Source of the DNA: CAZYTX01 sp964650485
GTDB taxonomy: Bacteria > RBG-13-61-14 > DATKZS01
Reading direction: 5' to 3'
Length of the DNA: 18,134 nt
Assembly: GCA_964650485.1 (NCBI GenBank)
Contig: CAZYTX010000066.1
Location: 1 to 18,134 of the forward strand
How positions within the stretch are numbered: position 1 is the stretch's first letter; every line of letters begins with the position of its first letter. Made by a program: the position numbers and the translations under genes. Shown piece after piece: positions 7,906-16,180 of the stretch. A model generated the notes under the pieces. It was not told the DNA's origin, did not search any database, and saw nothing but the letters and a program-made list of their open reading frames with translations.

Positions 7906-9453
7906 TTGAGCTTCCTGTCTTCATACGACACTTATATCGCCTGCTTTTTCACGGGTGTGCTCGCCACTGTATTGGTGACTCCTCTGGTTATGAGGCTAGC
8001 CGTCAAGCTGGACCTTGTGGATCACCCCTCACATCGCAAGATACATGCCCGCTCCACTCCCCTGATGGGCGGACTGGCCATATTCATCGGCATGTGGGTC
8101 CCCATCATTGCTTTGCCTTTCTGGAGCAACCTTATTACCGAGAGCCTGAAAGGCAAGTGGTCACAGTTCATCATCATCGCGCTGGCCGGCCTTGCAGCCA
8201 TGCTCTCGGGCGTGCTCGACGACATGAGGGGGTTGAACGCCAACAGGAAGCTCCTGGTGCAAATTCCCCTGGCTGTGCTGTTCTCGGTTTTCGTGGCCCA
8301 TTTCGGCAGCGTGACCATACCCGGCCTGGGCACTATCGAGTTCGGTTCATGGGGCATCCCTTTGACCATCCTGTGGATCATCGGGATTACCAATGCGTTC
8401 AACCTCATAGACGGCGTGGACGGGCTGGCGACCGGGGTGGCCTTCTTCGTGGCCATCACCAACGCCATCCTGGCGGTCATGGCGGGCAACCAGTTCCTGG
8501 CACTGGTGATGCTTGCAATGGCCGGCGCATGCCTGGGGTTTTTGCGTTACAACTTCGAGCCGGCAAGGATTTTCCTGGGAGATACCGGCAGCCTCTTCTT
8601 GGGCATGACCCTGGCCACCACCTCGGTGATTACCAACTCCAAGAGCACGGTGGCGGCTTCCATGCTGGTGGCCGTCATCGTGATGGGGTATCCGGTGCTG
8701 GACACACTCCTGGCCATAGCCAGAAGGAGTCTCAGGGGAAAGCCGGTGTTCAGCGCTGACCGGGGGCACATTCACCACCGCCTCATAGCGAGGGGGCTCA
8801 ACCACAGGCATGCGGCAATCGTGGCCTACATTGTCTGTTCACTCTTGAGCCTCCTGGCCCTGGCCGTAGTCGCGGAGAACAGCATGATCATGGTCCTTGC
8901 CATGATCATCCTGGCAATGGTCCTGGCCTTCGGGTTCTACTTCCTGGGCTTCTTCAGCCTGTTCTCTCCCAGGAGGAACAGCAGGGGGGCCAAGTCGCAG
9001 TTCAAGATCGCACATCACTTCGGCGAGTTCCTCCGGGCCAAGATGGGCCAGGCCAAGAGCTTTGACGACATATGTTCACTGGTCGAGCAGGCCTGCCAGG
9101 AGTTCGGCATCCACTCCATGGAGGTCGAGCTCCAGGATAACGGTCAAGCCGGAAGCTGCATAAAGCATTGCTGGACCAATTCTGACTTGGACAGTAACCA
9201 GGAGGCTGGCACGGAGGAGAAAGAGTTGATGCAGGACAGCTTCCAGGACAACAAAACCGGGCTGCGCGCCAGCTTTTATTACTGTCCCATTGACGATGAA
9301 GACCTCTACGTGGAGCACCTCTTGCAGCTATCGCTTCTAATGGAGTCTGCCGCGAACAGGCTTCAGACGGGCAACTCACATGGTATCAAGATGGAAACAC
9401 CGGTGGCTGCGAGCCGGGAGGCGAAGCAAGAGCCGGAAGCCTTGGCCCGGTGA
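7906..9453 (+). CDS. WecA-like undecaprenyl-phosphate sugar-1-phosphate transferase with C-terminal extension
   Basis: This is a polyprenyl-phosphate N-acetylhexosamine-1-phosphate transferase (MraY/WecA superfamily) of 515 residues that probably starts repeat-unit synthesis by loading the first sugar phosphate on undecaprenyl phosphate. The signatures are LDLVDHPSHRKIHA (35-48), the metal-binding pair DD (105-106), NAFNLIDGVDG (163-173), FLGDTGS (223-229) and HIHHRL (288-293). About ten to eleven membrane segments lie within 1-353. A soluble tail (about 365-515) is absent from plain WecA, which has about 360 residues; its start (SFDDICSLVEQACQEFG) is faintly GAF-like. Translation begins at TTG, supported by GGAGAGG at 7894-7900 with a 5-nt spacer; no ATG is in frame nearby. 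The sugar (GlcNAc, QuiNAc or other) cannot be predicted. Confidence 0.92.
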   Translation: MSFLSSYDTYIACFFTGVLATVLVTPLVMRLAVKLDLVDHPSHRKIHARSTPLMGGLAIFIGMWVPIIALPFWSNLITESLKGKWSQFIIIALAGLAAMLSGVLDDMRGLNANRKLLVQIPLAVLFSVFVAHFGSVTIPGLGTIEFGSWGIPLTILWIIGITNAFNLIDGVDGLATGVAFFVAITNAILAVMAGNQFLALVMLAMAGACLGFLRYNFEPARIFLGDTGSLFLGMTLATTSVITNSKSTVAASMLVAVIVMGYPVLDTLLAIARRSLRGKPVFSADRGHIHHRLIARGLNHRHAAIVAYIVCSLLSLLALAVVAENSMIMVLAMIILAMVLAFGFYFLGFFSLFSPRRNSRGAKSQFKIAHHFGEFLRAKMGQAKSFDDICSLVEQACQEFGIHSMEVELQDNGQAGSCIKHCWTNSDLDSNQEAGTEEKELMQDSFQDNKTGLRASFYYCPIDDEDLYVEHLLQLSLLMESAANRLQTGNSHGIKMETPVAASREAKQEPEALAR

Positions 9454-9481
9454 TGAAAGAGATTCGCATGGAGGGAGACTG

Positions 9482-10351
9482 TTGAGCTTTATCCTGGAAC
9501 TGCCCCGCCGGAACCCCTTCCGGTGGATGTTCAAATCGCCGCATCATTTCCTCTTGACCTTGAAATGGAGGCTTCTGTCGAGGAAGTCCGACCGCAAGAT
9601 GCTGTTTGTCACCGGGTTCGGCAGAAGCGGCACCACACTGGTACAAGCAACCCTGGGAGCACACCCCAAATGCGTGGCTCCTCCCGGAGAATTCGCACTG
9701 TTCCACGTTGGACAGGACATTTTTTTAAGAGACAGGTTCGCAAACTACTTTTCGGAAGACGAGCTGGAAGAGCTTTTCAGGTCAAGCAAAGATTTCGCTG
9801 ACCTTGCAGACAGGTTTTACAACAAGCTCAGCCGCGGCAACCCGGACTTATGGTGCGTGGATAAGCTTGGGCCCTTGAACATAATAAACCTGAGCTACGT
9901 GTTGCATTTTTTCCCCAATGCGAGGTTCGTGGCGCTCAGCAGGGACCCGCGGGACGTTTATTGCTCTGCCAGGAAGCACGGCGGTTTCCCTTCAAGCTCC
10001 GATCCCGCGCGTCTGGGCAAGGCATGGAGAAGGGCCTCGAAGTGCGTGCTCCGTCTGGCCAGAAGGCCTGGTGCATTGTCCGTAAGGTACGAGGACCTGG
10101 TAGCCGACCCCGAGGCGTCCTTGTCCCGCATGATGCAGCTCATCGGGGAGGACCTGGACCAGGCACAGCTCTCGGGGGAGAGTCGCAAGTATCATAAAAA
10201 GCACTCCGACAGCCGTTGGCAAAAGCTCTCGGGACCCATTGACCCGGGCAGCGTGGGCAGGTGGCGCGAGGAGCTTTGCAGGGAAGATGTGGAAGCCATC
10301 CAGCGCAGTGCATGGAAGGAGATGCAGTCCCTGGGATATGAGCTGGTTTGA
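9482..10351 (+). CDS. PAPS-dependent sulfotransferase (Sulfotransfer_3 type)
   Basis: This 289-residue protein should transfer sulfate from PAPS to a carbohydrate or similar acceptor. The 5'-phosphosulfate loop is GFGRSGTT (45-52). The 3'-phosphate motif is RDPRDVYCSAR (154-164), with the arginine and serine that bind PAP. YEDLVADPEA (203-212) is the usual family follow-up motif. No membrane segment is evident apart from a short amphipathic N-terminus. I place the start at TTG 9482 because GGAGGGA (9470-9476) lies 5 nt upstream. The frame is open back to an ATG at 9380, but that would overlap the previous gene by 74 bases and add a basic, low-complexity leader. The gap to the WecA-like gene is 28 bp, so co-transcription is likely. 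Acceptor unknown. Confidence 0.87.
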   Translation: MSFILELPRRNPFRWMFKSPHHFLLTLKWRLLSRKSDRKMLFVTGFGRSGTTLVQATLGAHPKCVAPPGEFALFHVGQDIFLRDRFANYFSEDELEELFRSSKDFADLADRFYNKLSRGNPDLWCVDKLGPLNIINLSYVLHFFPNARFVALSRDPRDVYCSARKHGGFPSSSDPARLGKAWRRASKCVLRLARRPGALSVRYEDLVADPEASLSRMMQLIGEDLDQAQLSGESRKYHKKHSDSRWQKLSGPIDPGSVGRWREELCREDVEAIQRSAWKEMQSLGYELV

Positions 10352-10398
10352 GAGATGCCGGAGCTAAATGGTTCGGCTAAACTTAAGTGCCCTGAAAA

Positions 10399-11292
10399 AT
10401 GACCAATAGTTCAGAGCGAACCCTGGTAAACGTCTGCGGCACCGGACGTTCAGGATCAACCATGTTGGACCTCATGCTGGGGAACTCGCAGCAGGCCTTC
10501 TCCTGCGGAGAGGTCTATGCATTGTTCCGGCCCTGGCGGACGCACCACTTCAAGATCGCCTGTGCCTGCGGCCGGGACCCCTGCCCGGTCTGGGAGAGGA
10601 TCAAGCACTGCCGGGAAAAGGATTTCCACAAAAGCGTCTTCCGGGAACTGGGGGTCACCCATGTTGTTGACTCTTCCAAGGACCTGGCCTGGGTCCTTGA
10701 CAGCAACCGGTGGGCAATAAGAGACGGGATCAAAGCTGTGAACCTGGTCATGTGGAAGGAGCCCGTTGACCTGGCCTACTCCTACTGGAAAAGGGGGCTG
10801 GACCCCTGGAGGTTCCGAAATGACATGGTCAATTACCTTGGCCGGCTGCTAAAGCTCGGGATTTCCTTTATAGCGCTCAGTTATAACGAACTGGCACGGG
10901 ACCCGGCCGAGAAGCTCAAACAGGTGTGCAAGGCAGTGGGCATGGATTACTTCGAGGGCAAGGAGAGGTTCTGGGAAAAGGAGCACCACCACCTCTTCGG
11001 GAGCCATCACACCAGGGTCCAGGTCCAGGAGGGTTCCTCCAGCATCAGGCCGAGAGAGGACTACGACCCCGGGTTCCGGGAAAAGGCGCAAATGATAGAT
11101 GAAGCGAACAGGAAAGATGAAGAAATACAGAATATACTGAGCTCGCTCTCGAACAAGGAGGCGTCAACACTGGCGGCCGCGTCGGCGCACAATGATCGAG
11201 TGCCCAGGATCAACCCTCCCTGGTACTACCGGAAAAGGGCCAGGTTCATCTACAGAAGGTACATGCCCGAGAGGTTTGCGGAAGGTGAGTAG
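10399..11292 (+). CDS. Sulfotransferase with CxCG cysteine motif
   Basis: This 297-residue protein is a P-loop sulfotransferase of a different subtype from its neighbour. GTGRSGST (14-21) is the phosphosulfate loop, VVDSSKD (89-95) is a conserved core motif and WKEPVDLAYSYWKRG (119-133) takes the place of the 3'-phosphate-binding segment. It also has CACGRDPCPVW (55-65), a CxCG-x4-C cysteine pattern seen in one branch of bacterial sulfotransferases and possibly structural. The C-terminal portion is basic (YYRKRARFIYRRYMP). It lies 47 bp after the previous sulfotransferase and 61 bp before gmd, in the same operon. Sulfation of a sugar in the polymer is the likely role; the acceptor cannot be read from the sequence. 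No clear ribosome binding site is visible before the ATG. Confidence 0.8.
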   Translation: MTNSSERTLVNVCGTGRSGSTMLDLMLGNSQQAFSCGEVYALFRPWRTHHFKIACACGRDPCPVWERIKHCREKDFHKSVFRELGVTHVVDSSKDLAWVLDSNRWAIRDGIKAVNLVMWKEPVDLAYSYWKRGLDPWRFRNDMVNYLGRLLKLGISFIALSYNELARDPAEKLKQVCKAVGMDYFEGKERFWEKEHHHLFGSHHTRVQVQEGSSSIRPREDYDPGFREKAQMIDEANRKDEEIQNILSSLSNKEASTLAAASAHNDRVPRINPPWYYRKRARFIYRRYMPERFAEGE

Positions 11293-11353
11293 CCGATTTT
11301 CTTGTCGTCTAATTGAGAAATTTCAATAATGATACTATTGTATGGTAGGTAAA

Positions 11354-12370
11354 ATGAAGCGCGCTTTTATAACCGGGATCACGGGACAGGACGGGTCATA
11401 CCTGGCCGAGTTCCTGCTGGAAAAAGGCTACCAGGTCTGGGGGATCGTCAGAAGGTCCTCGTCCTTCAACCGGGAAAGGATCGAGCACATATACCAGGAC
11501 CCCCACGGCGAGGAATTCAACATGAAGCTGGTTTACGGGGACCTCTCCGACGGCCTTTCCCTGGCCACGCTCCTGAACGAGATAAAGCCCGATGAGATCT
11601 ATAACCTGGGCGCGCAGTCCCACGTCAGGGTCTCCTTCGACCATCCCATCTACACGGTAAACGTAAACGCGCTGGGCACCCTGCGTCTTTTGGAGGCCCT
11701 TCGCAAGGTTGACTTCAAGCCGAGGTTCTACCAGGCATCCTCCTCCGAGATGTTCGGCTCCACCCCCCCGCCGCAGTCGGAGAGCTCGCCATTCCATCCC
11801 AGGAGCCCTTACGCCTGCTCCAAGGTGTACGCTTACCACCAGGTGGTGAACTTCCGCGAGGCATACGGCATGTTCGCCAGCAACGGGATACTCTTCAATC
11901 ACGAGTCGCCCCGCCGGGGGGAGACCTTCGTTACCCGAAAGATCACGCGCGGCGTCGCCCGCATCAAGGCCGGTCTCCAGGACAAGCTCTACCTTGGCAA
12001 CCTGGAGGCCAAGCGCGACTGGGGCTATGCCCCCGACTACATCGAGGCCATGTGGATGATGCTCCAGGCGGACGAGCCGGGGGACTACGTGGTCGCCACC
12101 GGCGAGACCCATTCCGTGAAGGAGTTCGTGGAGCTCGCCTTCGGAATGCTCGACCTTGACTGGCGGGAGCACGTGGAGATTGACCCGCGGTACTACAGGC
12201 CCACCGAGGTGTACGAGCTCTGGGGCGACGCGGCCCTTGCCCGTGAGAAGCTGGGCTGGAGCCCCCGGGTGGAATTCAAAGAGCTGGTGAGAATCATGGT
12301 CGAGGCCGACCTTAAACTGGCGACACAAGAGAAGCAGATCGCAGAAAAAATAAAGCCCTCAGCCCCTTGA
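11354..12370 (+). CDS. gmd: GDP-mannose 4,6-dehydratase
   Basis: This extended short-chain dehydrogenase converts GDP-mannose to GDP-4-keto-6-deoxymannose, the precursor of GDP-fucose, GDP-rhamnose, GDP-perosamine and related sugars. The NADP-binding motif GITGQDG (8-14) is at the N-terminus, followed by VRRSSSFNRERIEHIY, characteristic of Gmd. The catalytic set is in SSSEMFG (about 129-135) and YxxxK (Y153, K157). NHESPRRGETFVTRKIT and LGNLEAKRDWGYAPDYIEAMW are near-diagnostic. I prefer ATG 11354 (338 residues), since it gives the standard MKRxFITGITGQDG N-terminus and has TAGGT upstream; an in-frame ATG at 11342 would add four residues. The stop shares one base with the flippase start. No downstream reductase or epimerase is in this window, so the final sugar is unknown. 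Confidence 0.95.
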   Translation: MKRAFITGITGQDGSYLAEFLLEKGYQVWGIVRRSSSFNRERIEHIYQDPHGEEFNMKLVYGDLSDGLSLATLLNEIKPDEIYNLGAQSHVRVSFDHPIYTVNVNALGTLRLLEALRKVDFKPRFYQASSSEMFGSTPPPQSESSPFHPRSPYACSKVYAYHQVVNFREAYGMFASNGILFNHESPRRGETFVTRKITRGVARIKAGLQDKLYLGNLEAKRDWGYAPDYIEAMWMMLQADEPGDYVVATGETHSVKEFVELAFGMLDLDWREHVEIDPRYYRPTEVYELWGDAALAREKLGWSPRVEFKELVRIMVEADLKLATQEKQIAEKIKPSAP

Positions 12371-13917
12371 TGACTGATAACCACGATAAAAATCCAGAAG
12401 ACCTCTTCTCCACGGATAACCTCCTCAGAGACCTAAAGGGAAGGGCCGTGCGGGGAGGGGCTATTACCCTCACCTCCCAGCCCGTAAAGTTCTTACTCAA
12501 CCTCGGCTCGGTCGTCATACTGGCAAGGATACTCGTCCCCGAGGACTTCGGGCTCGTGGCCATGGTAGTTGTGGTCACGGGCTTCATGGGCATGTTCAAG
12601 GACATCGGCCTCTCAATGGCCACCGTCCAGAAAAAGGACATAACCAACGAGCAGATCAGCACCGTCTTCTGGATCAACGTGGCGCTCAGCGCCCTGCTTA
12701 CCGCGGTTATCGCCGCGCTCGCCCCTGTCCTGGTCTGGTTCTATGGAGAGCCACGCCTCTTCTGGATCACAATAGCTCTTTCAGCCGGCTTCATGTTCCA
12801 GGGACTGGCCATCCAGCACCAGGCCCTGCTTAGAAGGAACATGCGCTTCGGAAAGGTCGTGGGGGTTGGAATAACCTCACAGGTGGTGAGCATAGCAGCG
12901 GCCGTGGTCGCGGCTTTGTATGGCGCGGGTTACTGGGCCCTGGTCGTTAAAGCGCTCGTGGCCCCGGTGATCTGGTCGCTGGGAATGTGGGTGATGTGCC
13001 CCTGGGCGCCGTCTCTGCCCGTCAGGGGCTCCGGGGTAAGGCCCATGATATCGTTCGGGCTCAACTTCGCCGGGTCCCAGATGTTCCCATACCTTACCAG
13101 GAACGTGGATAAGATGCTGATCGGGTGGTACTGGGGGGCCGCCCCCCTGGGATTCTATCAGAAGGCCTATGGACTGCTCCTCATGCCCGTCAGGCAGATA
13201 ACCCCGCCCATAGGCTCCGTTATGATGCCCGCGCTCAGCCGGCTGCAGGACAAGCCCGCCCGCTTCATCAGCTATTACAAAAAGACCATCATGATGATGA
13301 CCGCAATGGGGATGCCCCTGGTGGCCTTCTGCTTCGTGGCCGCGGACGAGGTGATACTGCTGTTCCTCGGAAGTCAGTGGACGGATTCAATCCCCATATT
13401 CCGCGCCCTCATAGGGGCGGCTTTCGCCGGCACCTTCAACATCGCCATGGGGCTGGTCTACGTTCCCTTCGGAAAAACCGACAGGCTGCTAAGATGGAAT
13501 ATCTTCAACGGCGCCCTTAACGTGCTTACCTTCGTCATCGCCGTGCCCCACGGCATGATAGCGGTCGCCCTGGCCCACAGCATCGTCTCTGTCTTAAGCA
13601 GGCCCTTTGCCCTTGCATACTGCTACAGACATACACCGATGAAGCTTAGATACTTCGGAGAGGCCATAGCTATTCCCGCTTCTGCATCCATACTCTCCGC
13701 GGCCGCGACCTTCCTGGCCGCGGGACACCTTCTGCCCGAGGGAATGCACCTCGCCCTGCGCCTCGCACTTATGCTCCTGTTCTATATGGCCTGCTACGCC
13801 CTGCTGTGGATAACGCTCCCCTCCGGGAGGCAAAACCTCCTGGATATTAAACAAGTCATCCAAGGCGCGTTCTTCAAACGCTATCCCATGGAAAAAACTT
13901 CGCAAGAGGCTGTATAA
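12370..13917 (+). CDS. Wzx-type polysaccharide flippase (MOP superfamily, WzxC/TuaB-like)
   Basis: This 515-residue integral membrane protein probably moves the lipid-linked repeat unit from the cytoplasmic to the periplasmic face of the inner membrane. It has about 12-14 hydrophobic segments arranged in two bundles, typical of the polysaccharide transporter family. LVPEDFGLVAMVVVV and FKDIGLSMATVQKKD in the first third and NVDKMLIGWYWGAAPLGFYQKAY in the middle are hallmarks of the WzxC/TuaB/AmsL group. I choose ATG 12370, which overlaps the gmd stop codon by one base (TGATG) and implies translational coupling; the TTG immediately before it is an unlikely start. Its presence supports a Wzx/Wzy pathway rather than ABC-transporter export. 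Confidence 0.92.
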   Translation: MTDNHDKNPEDLFSTDNLLRDLKGRAVRGGAITLTSQPVKFLLNLGSVVILARILVPEDFGLVAMVVVVTGFMGMFKDIGLSMATVQKKDITNEQISTVFWINVALSALLTAVIAALAPVLVWFYGEPRLFWITIALSAGFMFQGLAIQHQALLRRNMRFGKVVGVGITSQVVSIAAAVVAALYGAGYWALVVKALVAPVIWSLGMWVMCPWAPSLPVRGSGVRPMISFGLNFAGSQMFPYLTRNVDKMLIGWYWGAAPLGFYQKAYGLLLMPVRQITPPIGSVMMPALSRLQDKPARFISYYKKTIMMMTAMGMPLVAFCFVAADEVILLFLGSQWTDSIPIFRALIGAAFAGTFNIAMGLVYVPFGKTDRLLRWNIFNGALNVLTFVIAVPHGMIAVALAHSIVSVLSRPFALAYCYRHTPMKLRYFGEAIAIPASASILSAAATFLAAGHLLPEGMHLALRLALMLLFYMACYALLWITLPSGRQNLLDIKQVIQGAFFKRYPMEKTSQEAV

Positions 13918-13933
13918 GAAGGAAGAATTCATA

Positions 13934-14761
13934 ATGATAAAGCCTACCTTTATCATAATTGGAGCTCCAAAATGCGGGACCACAAGCGTGTGGGACCTCT
14001 TTAGACAGCATCCAGAAGTTTGCGTGTGCGAACCCAAGGAGCCCAGTTTCTTCAGCAGTGACGAAAACTATGCAAAGGGCTGGGAATGGTACGAGTCGTT
14101 TTTCAACAACAGCGACGCCAGGAAGGCGGTGCTGGATGTCTCGCCTTCTTACTCTCAGACTTTTCGAAGCCCTGACACGCCGCGAAGGATTTCCTGGCAC
14201 CTGCCGGAAGCAGCCTTGATCTATATAGTCAGGCATCCGCTGCGACAACTGGAGTCCGGCTTCAAGCAGGGCCTGTACGTAAATCGTCCCGGCATGCCAC
14301 GCAACTTTTCCAATGCCTTGAGAAGTTTCCCAAAACTGATCGAGAACTGCATGTACTGGCAGCACCTGTGCGATTACAGGCACCATTTTCCCGATGAGAG
14401 AATAAATGTCCTGTTCTTCGAAGACCTGGTCCGGGACCCGGAAGGTTTCATGAAAATATTATGCCGCATCCTGGGGGTGGAAACGTCCTTTAAGTTCAGC
14501 CAGCCCCAAAGACCGAGAAATACAGCCGAAAGCCATGAAATGTATACATCTATGTATCATTTCATAAGAAGGGCCCCGGTGCCGGAAATGGCCACAAAAG
14601 TGATGCCTTCCAGTATAAGACGCAAGCTCTGGCGCAAACCGCTCCCGGAAAAAATCAAGTGGGACAATAAAACCAGGGAATGGGTGCTCGGGCAGGTCGA
14701 GAAAGACGCAAGGGCGGTCCTTGAGTATGGCCGCAAGCCGCCCGACTACTGGAGATTCTAA
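13934..14761 (+). CDS. Sulfotransferase, heparan sulfotransferase-like
   Basis: This 275-residue protein belongs to the sulfotransferase branch related to heparan sulfate N- and O-sulfotransferases. APKCGTTS (11-18) is the phosphosulfate loop with the conserved lysine (K13). EPKEPSFF (33-40) is the KExxFF-type motif that carries the catalytic glutamate in that branch. YIVRHPLRQLESGF (97-110) binds the 3'-phosphate, and FFEDLVRDPE (161-170) follows. The C-terminal 40 residues (KWDNKTREW... KPPDYW) are shared with the remnant at 15784-16134, so the two have a common ancestor. A good ribosome binding site, AAGGAAG at 13919-13925, lies 8 nt before the ATG. The start is 16 bp after the flippase. 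A carbohydrate acceptor is likely, but which one is not known. Confidence 0.88.
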   Translation: MIKPTFIIIGAPKCGTTSVWDLFRQHPEVCVCEPKEPSFFSSDENYAKGWEWYESFFNNSDARKAVLDVSPSYSQTFRSPDTPRRISWHLPEAALIYIVRHPLRQLESGFKQGLYVNRPGMPRNFSNALRSFPKLIENCMYWQHLCDYRHHFPDERINVLFFEDLVRDPEGFMKILCRILGVETSFKFSQPQRPRNTAESHEMYTSMYHFIRRAPVPEMATKVMPSSIRRKLWRKPLPEKIKWDNKTREWVLGQVEKDARAVLEYGRKPPDYWRF

Positions 14762-14782
14762 AAAGGAGAGTACGAGCCGCGA

Positions 14783-15733
14783 ATGAGGGGGACATACCCT
14801 GAAATACTTTACCCTTTGCGAGAGGTTGGCCATCGCCTCAAGAGGACCCTCACCGGCAAGGGGTATCCTCTCCATGGCGGTGATGAATTCAACCCCTTTT
14901 TTATAATAGGCTCCGGCCGGTCGGGGACCACCCTGTTAAGACGCATCCTCGTAGCGCATCCGGATATCCATATACCTCCGGAAAACCATGCATTGAAAAG
15001 CGCCATATCGGTCTTCAGGCGGAACAGTGTAATTTCCTGGCCACAATTGGTAAGGCTTGTTCTGGCACAGTTCGAGTTTAACCCGACCTTCTACAAATTT
15101 AATATTGATCTGCGCCCACTCGACACCCGGCTTGTCAGCGCCCCCGAGGGTTCAAGGAGCCTGGCATATATCCTGGACAGCCTGTATCGCTGTCATGGCC
15201 AGCAGACAAAACCAGATTTCAAGAGGTGGGGCGACAAGACCCCTGTCAACACCTTCATTGTCGAAGACATCTATTCGGTGTTTCCTGGGGCCCGGTTTAT
15301 CCACATGCTGAGGGACGGGGTGGACGTGGTCATGTCATTTATGGAAATGGACCATCCCAATATTAAAACCATCGAGCATGCTGCCTGGAGATGGAAGAAA
15401 TCAACCGAAGCGGCAACCACGTTCGAGAAAAACCACCCCGGCAAGTGTATTACGGTCAGATACGAGGACCTGGTGAGGGACCCGGAATCCAGTGTGGAAT
15501 CTATATGCAGCCATCTGCAAATAGAGTATGGTCCTTCCATGCTTGAGAATGATAATCGCTCCGAGTACATGAACGACCTCCGCTATCACAAACATTTAAA
15601 TAATGTCAAAAATCCTATATCCGCGGCCCCGATCGGAAAAGGAAGAAGTCATATTTCTGATGAACAAAAGAAAAAGCTGCGGAAATTATTAGGAGATGAC
15701 CTCAAAAAGTATGGATACGACACTCTAAGATGA
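14783..15733 (+). CDS. PAPS-dependent sulfotransferase (Sulfotransfer_3 type)
   Basis: This 316-residue sulfotransferase has the phosphosulfate loop GSGRSGTT (43-50), the core motif RWGDKTPVN (148-156), the 3'-phosphate segment FIHMLRDGVDVVMSF (172-186) and RYEDLVRDPE (226-235). The order and spacing are those of the Sulfotransfer_3 family, also seen in tyrosylprotein and carbohydrate sulfotransferases of bacteria. It resembles the product of 9482-10351 more than that of 13934-14761 in its P-loop and YEDL regions. GGAG at 14765-14768 lies 14 nt before the ATG, longer than ideal. It follows the preceding gene by 21 bp. The base composition becomes noticeably richer in A and T in its last 150 bases, marking the edge of the AT-rich segment that follows. 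Confidence 0.87.
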   Translation: MRGTYPEILYPLREVGHRLKRTLTGKGYPLHGGDEFNPFFIIGSGRSGTTLLRRILVAHPDIHIPPENHALKSAISVFRRNSVISWPQLVRLVLAQFEFNPTFYKFNIDLRPLDTRLVSAPEGSRSLAYILDSLYRCHGQQTKPDFKRWGDKTPVNTFIVEDIYSVFPGARFIHMLRDGVDVVMSFMEMDHPNIKTIEHAAWRWKKSTEAATTFEKNHPGKCITVRYEDLVRDPESSVESICSHLQIEYGPSMLENDNRSEYMNDLRYHKHLNNVKNPISAAPIGKGRSHISDEQKKKLRKLLGDDLKKYGYDTLR

Positions 15734-15783
15734 TACGTAGTGAAATTCAATGAGAAACGAAAACTCGTTATTCAATAATTACT

Positions 15784-16134
15784 ATGGCGAGAGAAATCTA
15801 TGCAGGAACCAGCTTATATTACCTCGCCACAGGAGGAGTGTGTTCTCATTTGTTGATGTTTGAGGGATTTGATAAACCTCGCAACCCGTCTAGCGAACAC
15901 CTAATGGATTCAGCCGCAATTCATTACCTGAAGAAGCTTCCAGGAGCAGTTTATTTAAAATATTTTCTTCCATCTTTTGTTAGATCATGTTTAAATAATT
16001 ATGCCAGGGTGCCTCAGCCAAAACACTTTAATTGGGACTATAAAACAAGGCAATGGGTACTAAAACAAATAAAAAGTGAAGCCGAAGCTATTCTCAGCTA
16101 CGCTGGCAAGCCCCCGGATTATTGGAAGTTATGA
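15784..16134 (+). CDS. Truncated sulfotransferase remnant (C-terminal part only)
   Basis: This 116-codon frame lacks the PAPS-binding loop and the catalytic region of a sulfotransferase. Residues about 31-116 align with residues 192-275 of the protein encoded at 13934-14761: both have a PRN near the start of the match, a WDxKTRxWVL block and an identical KPPDYW end. By hand count 19 of the last 36 residues are identical. The first 30 residues match nothing I recognise. It is therefore probably a decayed copy of a heparan-type sulfotransferase. The reading frame is intact, so a short protein could still be made, but catalysis is not expected. There is no Shine-Dalgarno motif before the ATG. 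It is AT-rich unlike the paralog, so it is unlikely to be a very recent duplicate of it. Confidence 0.6.
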   Translation: MAREIYAGTSLYYLATGGVCSHLLMFEGFDKPRNPSSEHLMDSAAIHYLKKLPGAVYLKYFLPSFVRSCLNNYARVPQPKHFNWDYKTRQWVLKQIKSEAEAILSYAGKPPDYWKL

Positions 16135-16180
16135 ATAATTCACCAACAATCACTTTATCTATAATTGACGAGGAAGTTAG

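Noticed and set aside
9380..9481. Longer N-terminus for the first sulfotransferase, from ATG 9380
   Set aside because: It would overlap the WecA-like gene by 74 bases and add a low-complexity basic leader. The TTG at 9482 has a strong, well-spaced ribosome binding site.
11302..11338. Promoter directly upstream of gmd
   Set aside because: TACTAT at 11333-11338 has no -35 at an acceptable distance: TTGAGA is 14 bp away and TTGTCG 25 bp.
16160..16165. Promoter before the small sulfotransferase
   Set aside because: TATAAT is present but there is no -35 match at 15-19 bp, and AT-rich DNA gives such hexamers by chance.
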